A DNA stretch of 64,000 nt from UBA4459 sp963776205 (GTDB lineage: Bacteria > Bacteroidota > Bacteroidia > Bacteroidales > F082): contig CAVZLR010000002.1 of assembly GCA_963776205.1 (NCBI GenBank), forward strand, positions 1-64,000, given 5' to 3'. This document shows positions 1 to 10,900 of this stretch, piece by piece; the stretch's first letter is position 1, and every line of letters begins with the position of its first letter. The notes below the pieces were generated by a model, which made no database searches, had not been told where the DNA came from, and saw only the letters and a program-made list of their open reading frames with translations. A program made the position numbers and the translations under genes.

Positions 1-541
1 AATGAAAACTCAGACTAAATTATCATTTCAATATGGTCGAGTAGATATTAGAGCTTTGCTTCCAAAGGGTCAGGGGATTTGGCCAGCACTGTGGATGTTG
101 GGCAATAATATAGCATCTGTTGGATGGCCCAAATGTGGGGAGATTGATATTATGGAAATGGTTGGTGGGAACGGAAAGGAAAATACGGTTCATGGTACCA
201 TTCATTACGACAACAATGGTCATATATATACAGGTGGTAGCTATACATTGTCCTCCGAGTATTTCTATAATGCTTACCATGTCTTCACTATTATTTGGGG
301 CGATTCTACCATTAAATGGTATGTAGATGATAATCTTTATCATCAGGAAAATATAAGCAGTCCAGAAAGGAGTGAATTTCATCAGGAGTTCTTTTTTATT
401 TTGAACTTAGCTGTTGGCGGAGAGTGGCCTGGAAATCCTGATTCTTCAACTACCTTTCCGCAACGTATGAAGGTAGAGTACATTTCGTGTATTTCAAACA
501 GAGAAGTAACGAATTACACAAAATTCAATATGGATTTATAA
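1..541 (+). CDS. GH16 endo-beta-glucanase, 3' part (5' end outside window)
   Basis: This is the C-terminal part of a glycoside hydrolase family 16 protein, a beta-jelly-roll endo-glucanase acting on beta-1,3- or mixed-linked glucans. The visible catalytic motif is EIDIME, with nucleophile E47 and acid/base E52 counted from the first ATG at position 2, preceded by the aromatic segment GIWPALWMLG. The N-terminal third, including any signal peptide, lies left of the window, so the ATG at 2 is probably an internal methionine. The end is odd: after VEYI the family expects RVYQ. Removing one T from the run at 483-485 restores RVFQTEK and a stop at 509, so the frame given, ending at 541, probably contains a one-base insertion. 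It lies just before susC and is likely co-transcribed with it. The GH16 call is firm; the exact linkage is inferred from the locus. Confidence 0.9.
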   Translation, partial: MKTQTKLSFQYGRVDIRALLPKGQGIWPALWMLGNNIASVGWPKCGEIDIMEMVGGNGKENTVHGTIHYDNNGHIYTGGSYTLSSEYFYNAYHVFTIIWGDSTIKWYVDDNLYHQENISSPERSEFHQEFFFILNLAVGGEWPGNPDSSTTFPQRMKVEYISCISNREVTNYTKFNMDL

Positions 542-582
542 AGCCTTTTATTTAAAACCAATTTATTCAAATAATAAAGCAG

Positions 583-3500
583 ATGATAGTAAATTTTTAC
601 AAGAAGTTTGTTACTATAATATGTATCATTATGGTTGGAAGTGCAACTATACACGCAATATAACTGGTACAATAACTGATAGAACAACTGGACTAACCAT
701 TGTGGGTTATGGGTATTCGGAAGGGAACTGTTAATGGAACTATAACTGACATTGAGGGTTATTATTCAATTAACTTAATGGAGGGTAGCGATACCCTACA
801 ATTTTCTTATATAGGATACAAAACTATTGAAGAAAAGGTAAGTGGAAAAGAAGTTTTAGACATATCCATGTCTGAAGATTTATTAGGATTAGATAGGTGG
901 TTGTCATAGGTTACGGGGTTCAGCAAAAGAAAGTTGTTACTGGTGCCATTTCTACTTTAGAACCTGAGGATATAACTTCAACACCTGTAGTTAGGGCAGA
1001 CCAGGCCATGCAAGGACGAGCTGCCGGGGTGGTTGTTACAAATATGTCAGGGCAGCCTGGGGAAGAGCCTACCGTTCGAATAAGGGGAGCAGGAACAACC
1101 AGGGATGCTGCGCCACTATATGTGGTTGACGGATTTGTTGTGGGAAGTATTGATTACCTTAATCCAGGAGATATTGAGTCGATGGACATTTTGAAAGACG
1201 CCGCATCCGCTGCGATTTATGGCGCAAGGGCTGGAAACGGGGTAGTTTTAATTACCACAAAATCAGGAAGTAGGAAAAATGGACGTAACCTTTTCTGGTT
1301 ACTATGGAATACAAAACGTGATCAAAGAACTCGATATGCTTGATTCGGATCAATATATGATGATGATGAACGAAGGAGCTTCTAATGCAGGACTACCGAA
1401 CCTTTCGATCCGAATGAAATACAGAAATATAATACCAATTGGCAGGATAAGGTGTTTGAGAAGAATGCACCAATTATGAATTATGACCTTGCTGTTTCCG
1501 GTGGGAATGATAAATCATCATATTCTTCTTCCATATCATATTTTTCTCAAGACGGCATTATTGGTGGGGATAAATCGAGTTTTGAACGTATTACAGCACG
1601 AATAAATAGCACACATAAGGTAACCAAATGGTTTACTTTCGGAATGAATCTTGCCTATGCCAATTTAAATAAAAGAGGAATTGCGTCAAATCAATCCTTC
1701 AACGGAGTATATAGCAGTGCATTAAATATGGACCCGTTAACTCCTCTTTATGAAACAGACCCAGATATTTTAAGTATGCCGCCATATTCAAACGAGCCTG
1801 TTGTAACTGATGCGGACGGCAATGTTTACGGAATCTCGCAATATGTAGGGGCTGAGGTCGTTAACCCTTTGGCCTTGCTTGAGATACAAACTGGAAAGCA
1901 AAAAGTAGATCAGTTTTTAGGTAATGTTTTTGGAGAATTTGAAATTATAAAAGGTCTGAAATTTAGGACATCGCTGGGAATGGACCTTGCTTATATTAAT
2001 GACGATTCATATAGACCTTTATATTACTTAAATGGGGCCCAAAACAACACAAAAAAGACATCAGTATATAAAAGTTTAGAACGATATTTTACCTGGCAAT
2101 GGGAAAATACACTTGTTTATTCAAAACGAATAAAAGATCACAATTTTTCAGTCTTGCTTGGGACAACAGCTTCTGAAAAAAGGTATGATAACTTAAATGG
2201 ATTTAATGCCAAAGTGCCAACAACAGATCCGGATAATGTATATTTAGATATGGCTATTGACACTGCTTGGCAAGCTTTCGGTGGTGCCTGGGAAGAAGCT
2301 TTATTTTCAACCTTTGGACGAATCACATATGATTACAAAAGCAAATATGCATTTACAGGTATTGTGCGATACGATGGTTCATCCATGTTTGGAGAAAACA
2401 ACCGTTATGGAGTATTCCCTTCTGTGGGCGTTTCTTGGCTTTTGTCTGAAGAATCTTTTATGCCAGACCTTGGGCCACTTAGTTACATGAAATTAAGAGC
2501 TTCATGGGGTATAAACGGTAATGATAGAATCGGAAGGTACCAATATCTATCTGTAATTGATATGAATCGCCGCTATATTCTAGGTGGAGGAACTGCAACA
2601 GGGGCTTCTCCCGCATTTCTCAACAATCAAGATATTAAGTGGGAACAGTCTGAACAGATTGATATTGCCCTTGACCTTGGGTTTTTTAATGAAAAGTTAA
2701 CAGCTACTTTTGATTATTACATAAAAAATACAAATGGTTTGCTTGAGCGGATCCCGATTCCTGCTCATGTTGGTAATGATCCTCCATATGCCAATGTTGG
2801 AAGTGTGCGAAACACTGGTATTGAGTTCCTGTTAAATTGGCGCGAATACAATAAGAAGGTACGCTATTCAATTGGTTTGAACGGAGCCTATAATAAAAAT
2901 GAGGTGACCCACATTGGTAACGAGGAAAAAGCAATTATTGGAGCATCATGGGCTATTGCTGGTCCTGTTACCCGGGCAGAAGAAGGGCTACCTATTGGCT
3001 ATTTTTGGGGCTATAAAACGGATGGTCTTTTTCAAAATGAAGGAGAAGTATATAGTCATATTAGTGGAGAAGGTAAATTATTGCAGCCAAATGCTGAGCC
3101 AGGAGATGTACGATTTGTCGATATAAATAATGACGGTGTAATTAATGATGACGACCGTACTATGATCGGTGACCCAATACCCGACTGGAACTTGGGTATT
3201 AATGCAACTATTGAGTATAAAAACTTTGACTTATCATTTCTGATCATTGGCGCATTCGGTCACCAATTATTTAATGGTAGCCAACGCCAGGACTTAAGAT
3301 ATACAAACCGAACAACTGAAATTCTTGGCCGCTGGACTGGTGAAGGTACTTCGAATACAATTCCAAGATATACATGGATTGATGTAAATAATAATTACCG
3401 TGTATCTGATCTGTATATTGAGAATGGATCTTATGTTCGTGTCAAGAATATTCAGCTTGGGTATAATATACCTGCAAAATTTCTAAAAAAATTCGGTAGC

Positions 3501-3686
3501 ACTTCATGGCGCATTTATGTTTCAGCAGAAAACCTTTTAACTTTTACAAAATATACAGGTGCAGATCCTGAAATTGGATCATTAAGGGACTATGAGGGCC
3601 ATCTAAGCGTATTTGATATTGGAATCGACCGTGGTATTTATCCGCAGGCAAGAACATTTCGTTTTGGAACATCTATTTCATTTTAA
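583..3686 (+). CDS. susC: SusC-like TonB-dependent outer-membrane glycan transporter, frameshifted
   Basis: This is a SusC/RagA-family TonB-dependent receptor that imports oligosaccharides across the outer membrane with SusD. The ATG at 583 opens a signal peptide (MIVNFYKK then a hydrophobic core ending HA), followed by a carboxypeptidase-regulatory-like domain, the SusC signature around VVVIGYG near 897-920, the plug (MQGRAAGVVV, VRIRGAGTTRDAAPLYVVDG, SMDILKDAASAAIYGARAGNGV) and a long beta barrel ending in FRFGTSISF. The frame is broken by single-base indels near 656, 704, 894, 1276 and 1397, while 1452-3686 is open without a break. Each shift rejoins conserved sequence, for example restoring LGLDEVVVIGYG at 894, so sequencing error is more likely than decay. 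It is followed 18 bases later by susD. The family call is certain; intactness is not. Confidence 0.9.
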
Positions 3687-3703
3687 CTGAAAATATAAGG
3701 ATC

Positions 3704-5263
3704 ATGAATATTAAAAAAATATATTATTTAGGAATATCAATCTCAATTCTTTTACTTTTAGCCTCTTGCTCAAAGGATTTTCTAGATAGGCAACCATTGG
3801 ACCAGCAAGTTAGCGCTAACTTTTACCAAACTGAACAAGATGCTAAAATGGCTTTAATAGCCATTTATGATGTATTGGGATATCAATCAAGCCCCGGAGT
3901 TTCTTGGGCACCTTTTTTAACCGTTTCTGATATGCTTTCTGATGACTCTTTTGCAGGAGGCTCAGATGCTAACGATGGTAAAGATGAAGATGAGCTTAAT
4001 ACCTTTAATATACCAACAACAAATCTGCTTGTGCATGCCACATGGATTAAAAATTATGTTGGGATTTACAGAGCAAATCTTCTACTTGAAAAAATTGATG
4101 GTATTGATGCCTCTGAAGAGTTCAAGACAAGGGTAATTGCTGAGTGTAAGTTTTTGCGAGCTTATTTTTATTTTGAACAAGTAAGATTTTTTGAAAACGT
4201 ACCATTACTTACCTATACAATTTCAGGGCCCTCTGAATATGCTCAGGATCAAAACTCACCTGAGGAGGTATATAATCAAATAGCAATAGACCTAGTTGAT
4301 GCTATAAATGTATTACCTGAGTCTATTTCACCTGCAGAAGCAGGAAGAGCAAGCAAATGGGCCGCTAGTGGATTATTAGCACGGGTTTATTTGTTCTATA
4401 ACGGGGTATATAATGCCGATTTGGATGCCAATGGAACATTGATAAACCAGGCAGCTGTGTTGACGTACTTGGAAGACTTGATTGCTAACAGCGGCCATGA
4501 TCTGCTTGAAGAGTATGAACAAAACTTTAAAATTGCAGGAGAACATGGTGTAGAATCAGTATTTGAAATATCTCACGGTGATACACCAGCCTGGTGGGAT
4601 TGGAATTATGTAAGGGGTGGAGAAGGAAATCTTGCCGCTCAAATGCAGGGTCCCAGGGTCACAGGTTCAGATAATTGGGATAGAGGCTGGAGCTTTGGGA
4701 CAGTTAGCCAGAAGCTGGTTAATGATATGGAAGGTGATCCTCGCTTAGAATATACAGTTCTTTTTGAAGAAGATCTTGATGGTAAACTAGGTAAAGGATA
4801 CCAGCATACCGGATATTTTTCAAATAAATATAGCTCTGATGCCGAACATTGGTCGGTAGATGGACAGTTTGAGCTAAACAGAACTTGTAACTTCAGGGTA
4901 ATCAGATTCTCTGATGTGCTGCTCATGGCAGCAGAATTGGGAAGTCCTAATGCTCAAGCTTATCTTGACCGTGTACGCACAAGGGTTGGTTTAGAAAGCA
5001 TTCCGGCAACTCCTGAAAATATCTACAAGGAAAGAAGACTTGAATTATCACTGGAAGGATTACGATACTTTGACGTAATTAGAAAAGGAATGGCTTTTGC
5101 CACACAAGAATTAACCTCAGTTGGATTAAGCGGTCCCAATTATGTTGGAGATCCGCAGATTTTTGATGTGACTTTCAATAGCGTAACTAGGGGATTCTTG
5201 CCAATCCCTCAGACAGAGATTGACTTGTCTGGAGGATTATTTCAGCAGAATGTTGGTTATTAG
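3704..5263 (+). CDS. susD: SusD/RagB-family glycan-binding lipoprotein
   Basis: This is the surface glycan-binding partner of the SusC transporter directly upstream. A lipoprotein signal peptide ends in LLASC, giving lipidated Cys22, followed by the usual SKDFLDRQPLDQ start of mature SusD proteins. TPR-like helical segments follow (FKTRVIAECKFLRAYFYFEQ), and the C-terminal SusD signature is present: RVIRFSDVLLMAAEL, then YKERRLELSLEGLRYFDVIRKG and FLPIPQTEIDL. The length of 519 residues is normal. Together with SusC it should form the pedal-bin complex that captures oligosaccharides released by the surface GH16 enzymes. Its ligand, a beta-1,3-glucan, is inferred from the neighbouring hydrolases, not from SusD itself. 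Confidence 0.96.
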   Translation: MNIKKIYYLGISISILLLLASCSKDFLDRQPLDQQVSANFYQTEQDAKMALIAIYDVLGYQSSPGVSWAPFLTVSDMLSDDSFAGGSDANDGKDEDELNTFNIPTTNLLVHATWIKNYVGIYRANLLLEKIDGIDASEEFKTRVIAECKFLRAYFYFEQVRFFENVPLLTYTISGPSEYAQDQNSPEEVYNQIAIDLVDAINVLPESISPAEAGRASKWAASGLLARVYLFYNGVYNADLDANGTLINQAAVLTYLEDLIANSGHDLLEEYEQNFKIAGEHGVESVFEISHGDTPAWWDWNYVRGGEGNLAAQMQGPRVTGSDNWDRGWSFGTVSQKLVNDMEGDPRLEYTVLFEEDLDGKLGKGYQHTGYFSNKYSSDAEHWSVDGQFELNRTCNFRVIRFSDVLLMAAELGSPNAQAYLDRVRTRVGLESIPATPENIYKERRLELSLEGLRYFDVIRKGMAFATQELTSVGLSGPNYVGDPQIFDVTFNSVTRGFLPIPQTEIDLSGGLFQQNVGY

Positions 5264-5539
5264 ATCTTGTTATTAAAAGTGAAGATGCAACTGAAATAAG
5301 TAAGCATAATGCGTGATGCACAACTAGGTTGCTGCCATTTTGAATTTTTTGATGGGGCGATTATCAGGTGACTTTACAGATCTAATCTAAAACTATGTTA
5401 GTAATAGTTCATTATCATTGAACTGCTGCAGAGTAAGTTCAACGGGTATAGGAGTGGAAATAAAGACTAGTATCTAGGGTAATTATCTGGCAAAATTAAT
5501 TCCAGCTGAAATAATTACATTGATATAATTAGCAAGACA
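5264..5539. other. Gap between susD and the second GH16 gene
   Basis: These 276 bases are AT-rich and non-coding. I see no convincing hairpin terminator and no clean TAnnTTTG box, only a short GTTCA/TGAAC inverted repeat near 5408-5424. Transcription may read through from susD into the GH16 and transporter genes, or a promoter I cannot recognise may lie here. Confidence 0.3.
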
Positions 5540-6397
5540 ATGATTAAATTCTCAATATTCCTGTTAAATACATTGATAATAACAAGTGGATGTATTAATA
5601 ATGATAATGGTGTTTCGAATAGCCAGTCAATAGGTGTGTTAGATTCTAATGAATATTTGCTAGTTTGGAATGATGAATTTGAATATATAGGCCTTCCCGA
5701 CTCTACTAAATGGAAATATGATACAGAAGGTAACCAAGACGGATGGGGTAACAATGAAGCACAGTATTACACGGTAATAAACGAAAAAAATGCAATAGTT
5801 GAAAACGGTATTCTGAAAATTGTTGCACGCAAAGAAAATTATGGTGGAAAAGAATTTACTTCGGCGAGATTGGTTTCTAAAGCTGACTGGAAATATGGCA
5901 AAATAGTTGTCAATGCGAAGTTGCCGGAGGGCATTGGAACCTGGCCTGCTATATGGATGATGCCTTCAGGCTGGTCATATAAAGATGGTAACTGGCCTGA
6001 TATCGGGGAAATCGATATCATGGAACATGTTGGTCATGACCTGGGAGTTATTCATACTTCAGCACATTCAAAAGATTATCAATGGCAAAAAAACACGCAA
6101 AAAACAGCCACTATTTTTATTCCTGATGTTGACAAGAAATTCCACTCGTATATTTTAGAATGGGACCCGAATGTTTTAAAAGCTTTTGTTGATGACAGCC
6201 TATACTTTACATATGAAAATGAAGGTCTGGGCGAAAGCAAATGGCCATATGACAAATCTTTTTACCTCATACTTAATATTGCAATTGGTGGGGCATGGGG
6301 AAGCATGAAAGGGATAGATGACGAGGCATTTCCTCAAACTATGGAAGTGGATTATGTCAGGATTTATCAGAAAGATGCACAATCTAAAATTGAATAA
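5540..6397 (+). CDS. GH16 endo-beta-1,3-glucanase (laminarinase-like) lipoprotein
   Basis: This is a glycoside hydrolase family 16 enzyme of 285 residues, close to the minimal catalytic domain. A lipoprotein signal peptide ends in ITSGC (Cys18), so the enzyme is membrane-anchored, probably on the cell surface. The sequence shows the laminarinase start LVWNDEFEYIGLPDSTKW, the segment GWGNNEAQYYT, and the catalytic motif EIDIME with nucleophile E157, D159 and acid/base E162, ending VDYVRIYQ. The extra Met between D and E is typical of laminarinase-type GH16. It would cut beta-1,3-glucan into oligosaccharides for SusCD. It is the second GH16 of the locus, and the next gene begins three bases after its stop. 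Confidence 0.95.
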   Translation: MIKFSIFLLNTLIITSGCINNDNGVSNSQSIGVLDSNEYLLVWNDEFEYIGLPDSTKWKYDTEGNQDGWGNNEAQYYTVINEKNAIVENGILKIVARKENYGGKEFTSARLVSKADWKYGKIVVNAKLPEGIGTWPAIWMMPSGWSYKDGNWPDIGEIDIMEHVGHDLGVIHTSAHSKDYQWQKNTQKTATIFIPDVDKKFHSYILEWDPNVLKAFVDDSLYFTYENEGLGESKWPYDKSFYLILNIAIGGAWGSMKGIDDEAFPQTMEVDYVRIYQKDAQSKIE

Positions 6398-6400
6398 ATA

Positions 6401-7969
6401 TTGAATCAGCGTAAGAGTAATATTGTTCTAATATCTCTTATTGTCGCATTAGGAGGTTTCCTGATGGGATTCGATGCTTCCGTGATATCAGGTGTAGTGA
6501 AATTTATTGAGTCCGAGTTCGATTTAACAAAAATAGAATTGGGATGGGCAGTAAGTTCTCTTACCCTTACTGCCACGCTGGCAATGATGATTGCAGGTCC
6601 CTTAAGTGATAAATATGGCAGAAAACGATTGCTTTCCTTTGCTGCAATTCTTTATGCAGTTTCAGCAATTGCATCGGCGCTGGCACCATCATTCATTTTT
6701 CTTGTAATGGCCAGAATGATTGGTGGTTTTGGTGTAGGTACTTCACTCATTATCGCCCCCATGTATATTGCCGAAATATCTCCACCTGAACTGAGAGGAA
6801 GGATGGTTTCTTTTAATCAGTTAAATATTGTCATCGGTATATCCGTTGCATTTTTCACGAATTATCTTATTCTGAAACTGGGGCAATCAGATTTGGAATG
6901 GGCCAGGACATTGAAATTTGACTTGTACAATTGGCGCTGGATGCTGGGATTGGAATTAGCACCAGCCATACTCTATTTTTTTTTCCTCTTTATCGTACCC
7001 CGAAGTCCCCGATGGCTTATCATGCGCGGGAGAGATATAGAAGCTATGACAATATTGGAAAAAGTTACAAGCAGAACCGATGCTGTTGCTGATATACAAT
7101 CAATTAAACAAAGCTTTGAGTCTGACGCAGGTAAAGAAAATGTCTCATTGAGTGATATTTTTAAACCTGCTTTAAAAGCTGCGCTTGTTGTCGGAATCGT
7201 TTTAGCCGTTTTGCAACAAATCACGGGTATTAATTCAGTGTTTTTCTATGCACCAATGATTTTTGAACAATCAGGTATTGGCACTAATGCCTCTTTTTCA
7301 CAGGCTATTTACGTGGGCCTTGTAAATCTGATTTTTACTATTGTAGCGATTGGATTAATAGATAAGATCGGCCGCAAACCCTTACTTATTATTGGGGTTT
7401 TGGGCATTACTATTTCAATGTTTGTATTGGCAGCCGGTTTTGGTTCGGCCACGTATACTTTAACTAACGATTCAATCAGTAAGTTGCCAACAGAAATTAA
7501 CAAGGAAAAACTTGCACAGATGGAAGGTGTTCAGTTTAGCTCTGACATTGAATTTAAGTCCGCACTTGAACAATCCATGGGAAAAACGATCAGACAAGAG
7601 CACGAGACGATAATTTTAAAAAATGCCATTAGTCTCAATTCAACATTAATTTTATACGCAATATTGGCATTTGTAGCGTCATTTGCTATTTCTATCGGGC
7701 CAGTTATGTGGGTCATGTTTTCCGAATTATTTCCAAACAAGGTGAGAGCAATTGCTATTTCTTTTGTTGGCTTTATCAATTCTGTGATTAGCTTTTTGGT
7801 GCAACTTGTCTTTCCCTGGGAAATTGCAAATTTAGGAACCGCAACAACTTTCTTTATTTATGGATTATTCGCCTTTTTTGGTCTGATCTTTATCTTACTA
7901 AAAGTCAAGGAAACAAAGGGGAAATCACTTGAAGAATTGCAAGTAGTTTATTCAAAAAAAACCTTCTGA
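6401..7969 (+). CDS. Sugar-porter family MFS transporter
   Basis: This is a 12-helix major facilitator of the sugar-porter family (XylE/GLUT type) that would move a sugar across the inner membrane with protons. Family signatures are visible: DKYGRKR in the first intracellular loop, PRSPRWLIMRGR at the end of the N-terminal half, LQQITGINSVFFYAP in helix 7, DKIGRKP, and FSELFPNKVRAIAIS near helix 10. It has an unusually long insert between helices 9 and 10 (about residues 355-410), also known in some Bacteroidota sugar porters. The start is TTG at 6401, because the in-frame stop at 6395 and the lack of an ATG before helix 1 leave no other choice. Its place just before the cytoplasmic phosphorylase suggests glucose or short beta-glucan import. 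Confidence 0.93.
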   Translation: MNQRKSNIVLISLIVALGGFLMGFDASVISGVVKFIESEFDLTKIELGWAVSSLTLTATLAMMIAGPLSDKYGRKRLLSFAAILYAVSAIASALAPSFIFLVMARMIGGFGVGTSLIIAPMYIAEISPPELRGRMVSFNQLNIVIGISVAFFTNYLILKLGQSDLEWARTLKFDLYNWRWMLGLELAPAILYFFFLFIVPRSPRWLIMRGRDIEAMTILEKVTSRTDAVADIQSIKQSFESDAGKENVSLSDIFKPALKAALVVGIVLAVLQQITGINSVFFYAPMIFEQSGIGTNASFSQAIYVGLVNLIFTIVAIGLIDKIGRKPLLIIGVLGITISMFVLAAGFGSATYTLTNDSISKLPTEINKEKLAQMEGVQFSSDIEFKSALEQSMGKTIRQEHETIILKNAISLNSTLILYAILAFVASFAISIGPVMWVMFSELFPNKVRAIAISFVGFINSVISFLVQLVFPWEIANLGTATTFFIYGLFAFFGLIFILLKVKETKGKSLEELQVVYSKKTF

Positions 7970-7993
7970 TTCTAAGAAAAATATAAATCGAAA

Positions 7994-10900
7994 ATGGGAA
8001 AGCATAAAATATATCTGGGTAATACTGAAATAAACACCACTCACTCTGAAGTTTCAGGGCAATTTGTCGAAATTGATAATGAAAAATATTACCAGATTAA
8101 GAATTACCAAGAGATGCCTGATTTCTTCATCAGTATCGTTAGTGACTCTGATCACTGGATGTTCATTTCAAGCACGGGTTCCTTATCGGCCGGGCGAAAG
8201 GACCGCGACAATGCTTTGTTTCCCTACTACACTGTAGATAAAATTCATGATTACAAAGGCTTGACTGGAAACAGAACCTATTTCCTGGTGCAAAAAAACA
8301 GGAAGACCTCACTTTGGGAACCCTTTACTGATAACTCAGCCAAATTTTACAAGATTACCCGGAATCTCTACAAAAGCATTTACGGTAATAAAATCATTTT
8401 CGAAGAAATTAATTTTGATCTTGGACTAAGTTTTATGTATGGATGGTACAATAGCGAAAAATTTGGTTTTATAAAAAAGTCATCCATCACCAGTATTGAA
8501 AAATCAGACACTACTGTTGAAATGCTGGATGGAATTCAGAACATCCTTCCACACGGTGTTGATTATAGTTTTCAAAATGAATACAGCAACCTTTCTGATG
8601 CTTATAAAAAAAGCGAAAGAATTGAAGATAGTTCTTTGGGCTTATTCATACTAAGTGCCATTCCTGTTGACCGCGCCGAGCCAAGTGAAGCCTTAAAAGC
8701 AACAACTGTTTGGTCGACAGGTTTTGGCAATAAAAGCCGAATTCTATTATCAGATATGCAGGTGAACAATTTTGTAAATGGACAGCATGTCAAGTCTGAA
8801 CTTGATATTCGAGCAACTAGGGGCGCATATTTTATAAATGCCCGGATAAAATTAGCAGAGAAAGGCATAAAGGAATGGTTTATAATTGCTGAGATTAACC
8901 AGGACAGCACGGAAGTATCAAACTTGAATAGCTTCATCAACAAAACAAACAAGCCAGAAGAGCTAATTAAAGAAGATATCAAACTGGGGACATTAAATCT
9001 GAAAAAGATAGTAGCATTTGCCGATGGTTTTCAAATGACCAACACTGACCTGTGCTATGCTCGCCATTATTCTAATACCCTATTTAATATCATGCGTGGT
9101 GGTGTTTTTGTGAACAATTACTATCTTGATAAAAATGATTTCAAACTCTATTTGTGGCAAATTAACCGCCTGCTTACAAAAGAACATCAAAGCTGGCTTG
9201 AAAACCTCCCGAATAAAATTGCGCATTCGGCTTTAATTGAACTGGCCGAAAATGCTGGAGATGCGGATTTGCTAAGGATAGCATATGAATATTTACCCCT
9301 GACATTTAGTCGTAGGCATGGCGATCCGAGCAGGCCATGGAACGTGTTTTCCATTGAAACCAAAGATGAGGATGGCCGGATCAAATTTCATTATGCCGGA
9401 AACTGGCGTGATATTTTTCAAAATTGGGAAGCCCTGTGCTATTCCTATCCTGAATTTATTGAGGGTGTCATTTCAAAATTTGTTAATGCTTCAACCATTG
9501 ATGGCTACAACCCTTATCGAATTAAGCGTGATGGCATTGACTGGGAAAGCCCTGACCCTGATGATCCCTGGTCTTATATCGGCTACTGGGGCGATCACCA
9601 GATAATTTACCTACAGAAACTATTGGAACTTTCTAATAATTTTCATCCGGGCAAACTGGATGGTATGCTTACAGCTGAGGTTTTTACATATGCCAATGTA
9701 CCATACAGGATAAAATCTTACGATGAAATCTATCAAAATCCAAAGGATACTGTAGTTTTTGATGAGGCATTAAATAAGCAGATAAAAACTGAAGCACTTC
9801 ATTTAGGTGCCGATGCCAGGCTGCTGAAAAACAAAGCAAGGGATCAAATTTATAAGGTAAACCTGACCGAAAAAATTTTAGTGACACTTTTGTCGAAGCT
9901 GAGTAATTTTATCCCTGAAGCTGGTATCTGGATGAATACGCAGCGGCCCGAATGGAATGATGCCAACAACGCACTTGTGGGCAACGGCACCTCCATGGTA
10001 ACCTTGTATTATCTCAGGAGGTTTTTACAATTCTGGGATGATAAATTGAGTGATGTTTCCATAAGCAGTATTGATGTTTCAGAAGAAGTAGCCATACTAC
10101 TTGCAAGTATTCACAAGTTCTTTAGAAAAAATATTGGGCGACTCGAAGGCAATTTTTCAGATGCTGATCGAAAGAAATTTGCTGATTTCCTTGGGCAGGC
10201 ACATGCGAAATACAGGAATGAAATTTATACCTATTCCTACTCAGGTGAGAAAAAACAACTGTTGGTAAAGGACCTGGTTGATTTTATCAGGAGTACTTTA
10301 AAATATGTGGACCACTCAATCAATGCCAACAAACGCGACGACGGCTTGTACCATGCTTATAATTTAATTTCATTGAATGCAGATGGTATTTCCATTCGAA
10401 ATCTGTATGAAATGCTTGAAGGTCAGGTAGCTGTCTTAAGTTCAGGTTATTTGTCTACCCGCGAAAGCCTTCAGGTTTTAGATGCTCTTAAAAACAGTGA
10501 AATGTTCAGGCCCGATCAGTATAGTTATATGCTTTACCCCGACCGGATTTTACCCCGCTTCATGGAGAAAAACTGGATACCGGAACATTTCGTTGAGGAA
10601 TCACGTTTATTGACGAAACTGCTTGATGATGCTGAAACATCCATCATTCAGAGAGATGAGGACGGTGAATACCATTTCAATGGAACATTTCGAAATGTGG
10701 ATGCCCTTAAACATGCACTGGATAATTTAAAAATAGGAAGCTACAGCCATCTTATTGAAAAGGAAAAAGAAAAGATATTAGCAATTTACGAAGATGTTTT
10801 CGATCACAAATCTTTTACCGGTCGTTCTGGAACTTTTTTTGGTTACGAAGGCCTGGGGTCGATATACTGGCATATGGTTTCAAAATTATTGCTGGCCACG

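Noticed and set aside
583..1452. Programmed frameshifting or phase variation in susC
   Set aside because: There are several shifts of both signs, most without a slippery heptamer or long homopolymer, and similar shifts occur in unrelated genes elsewhere in the window.
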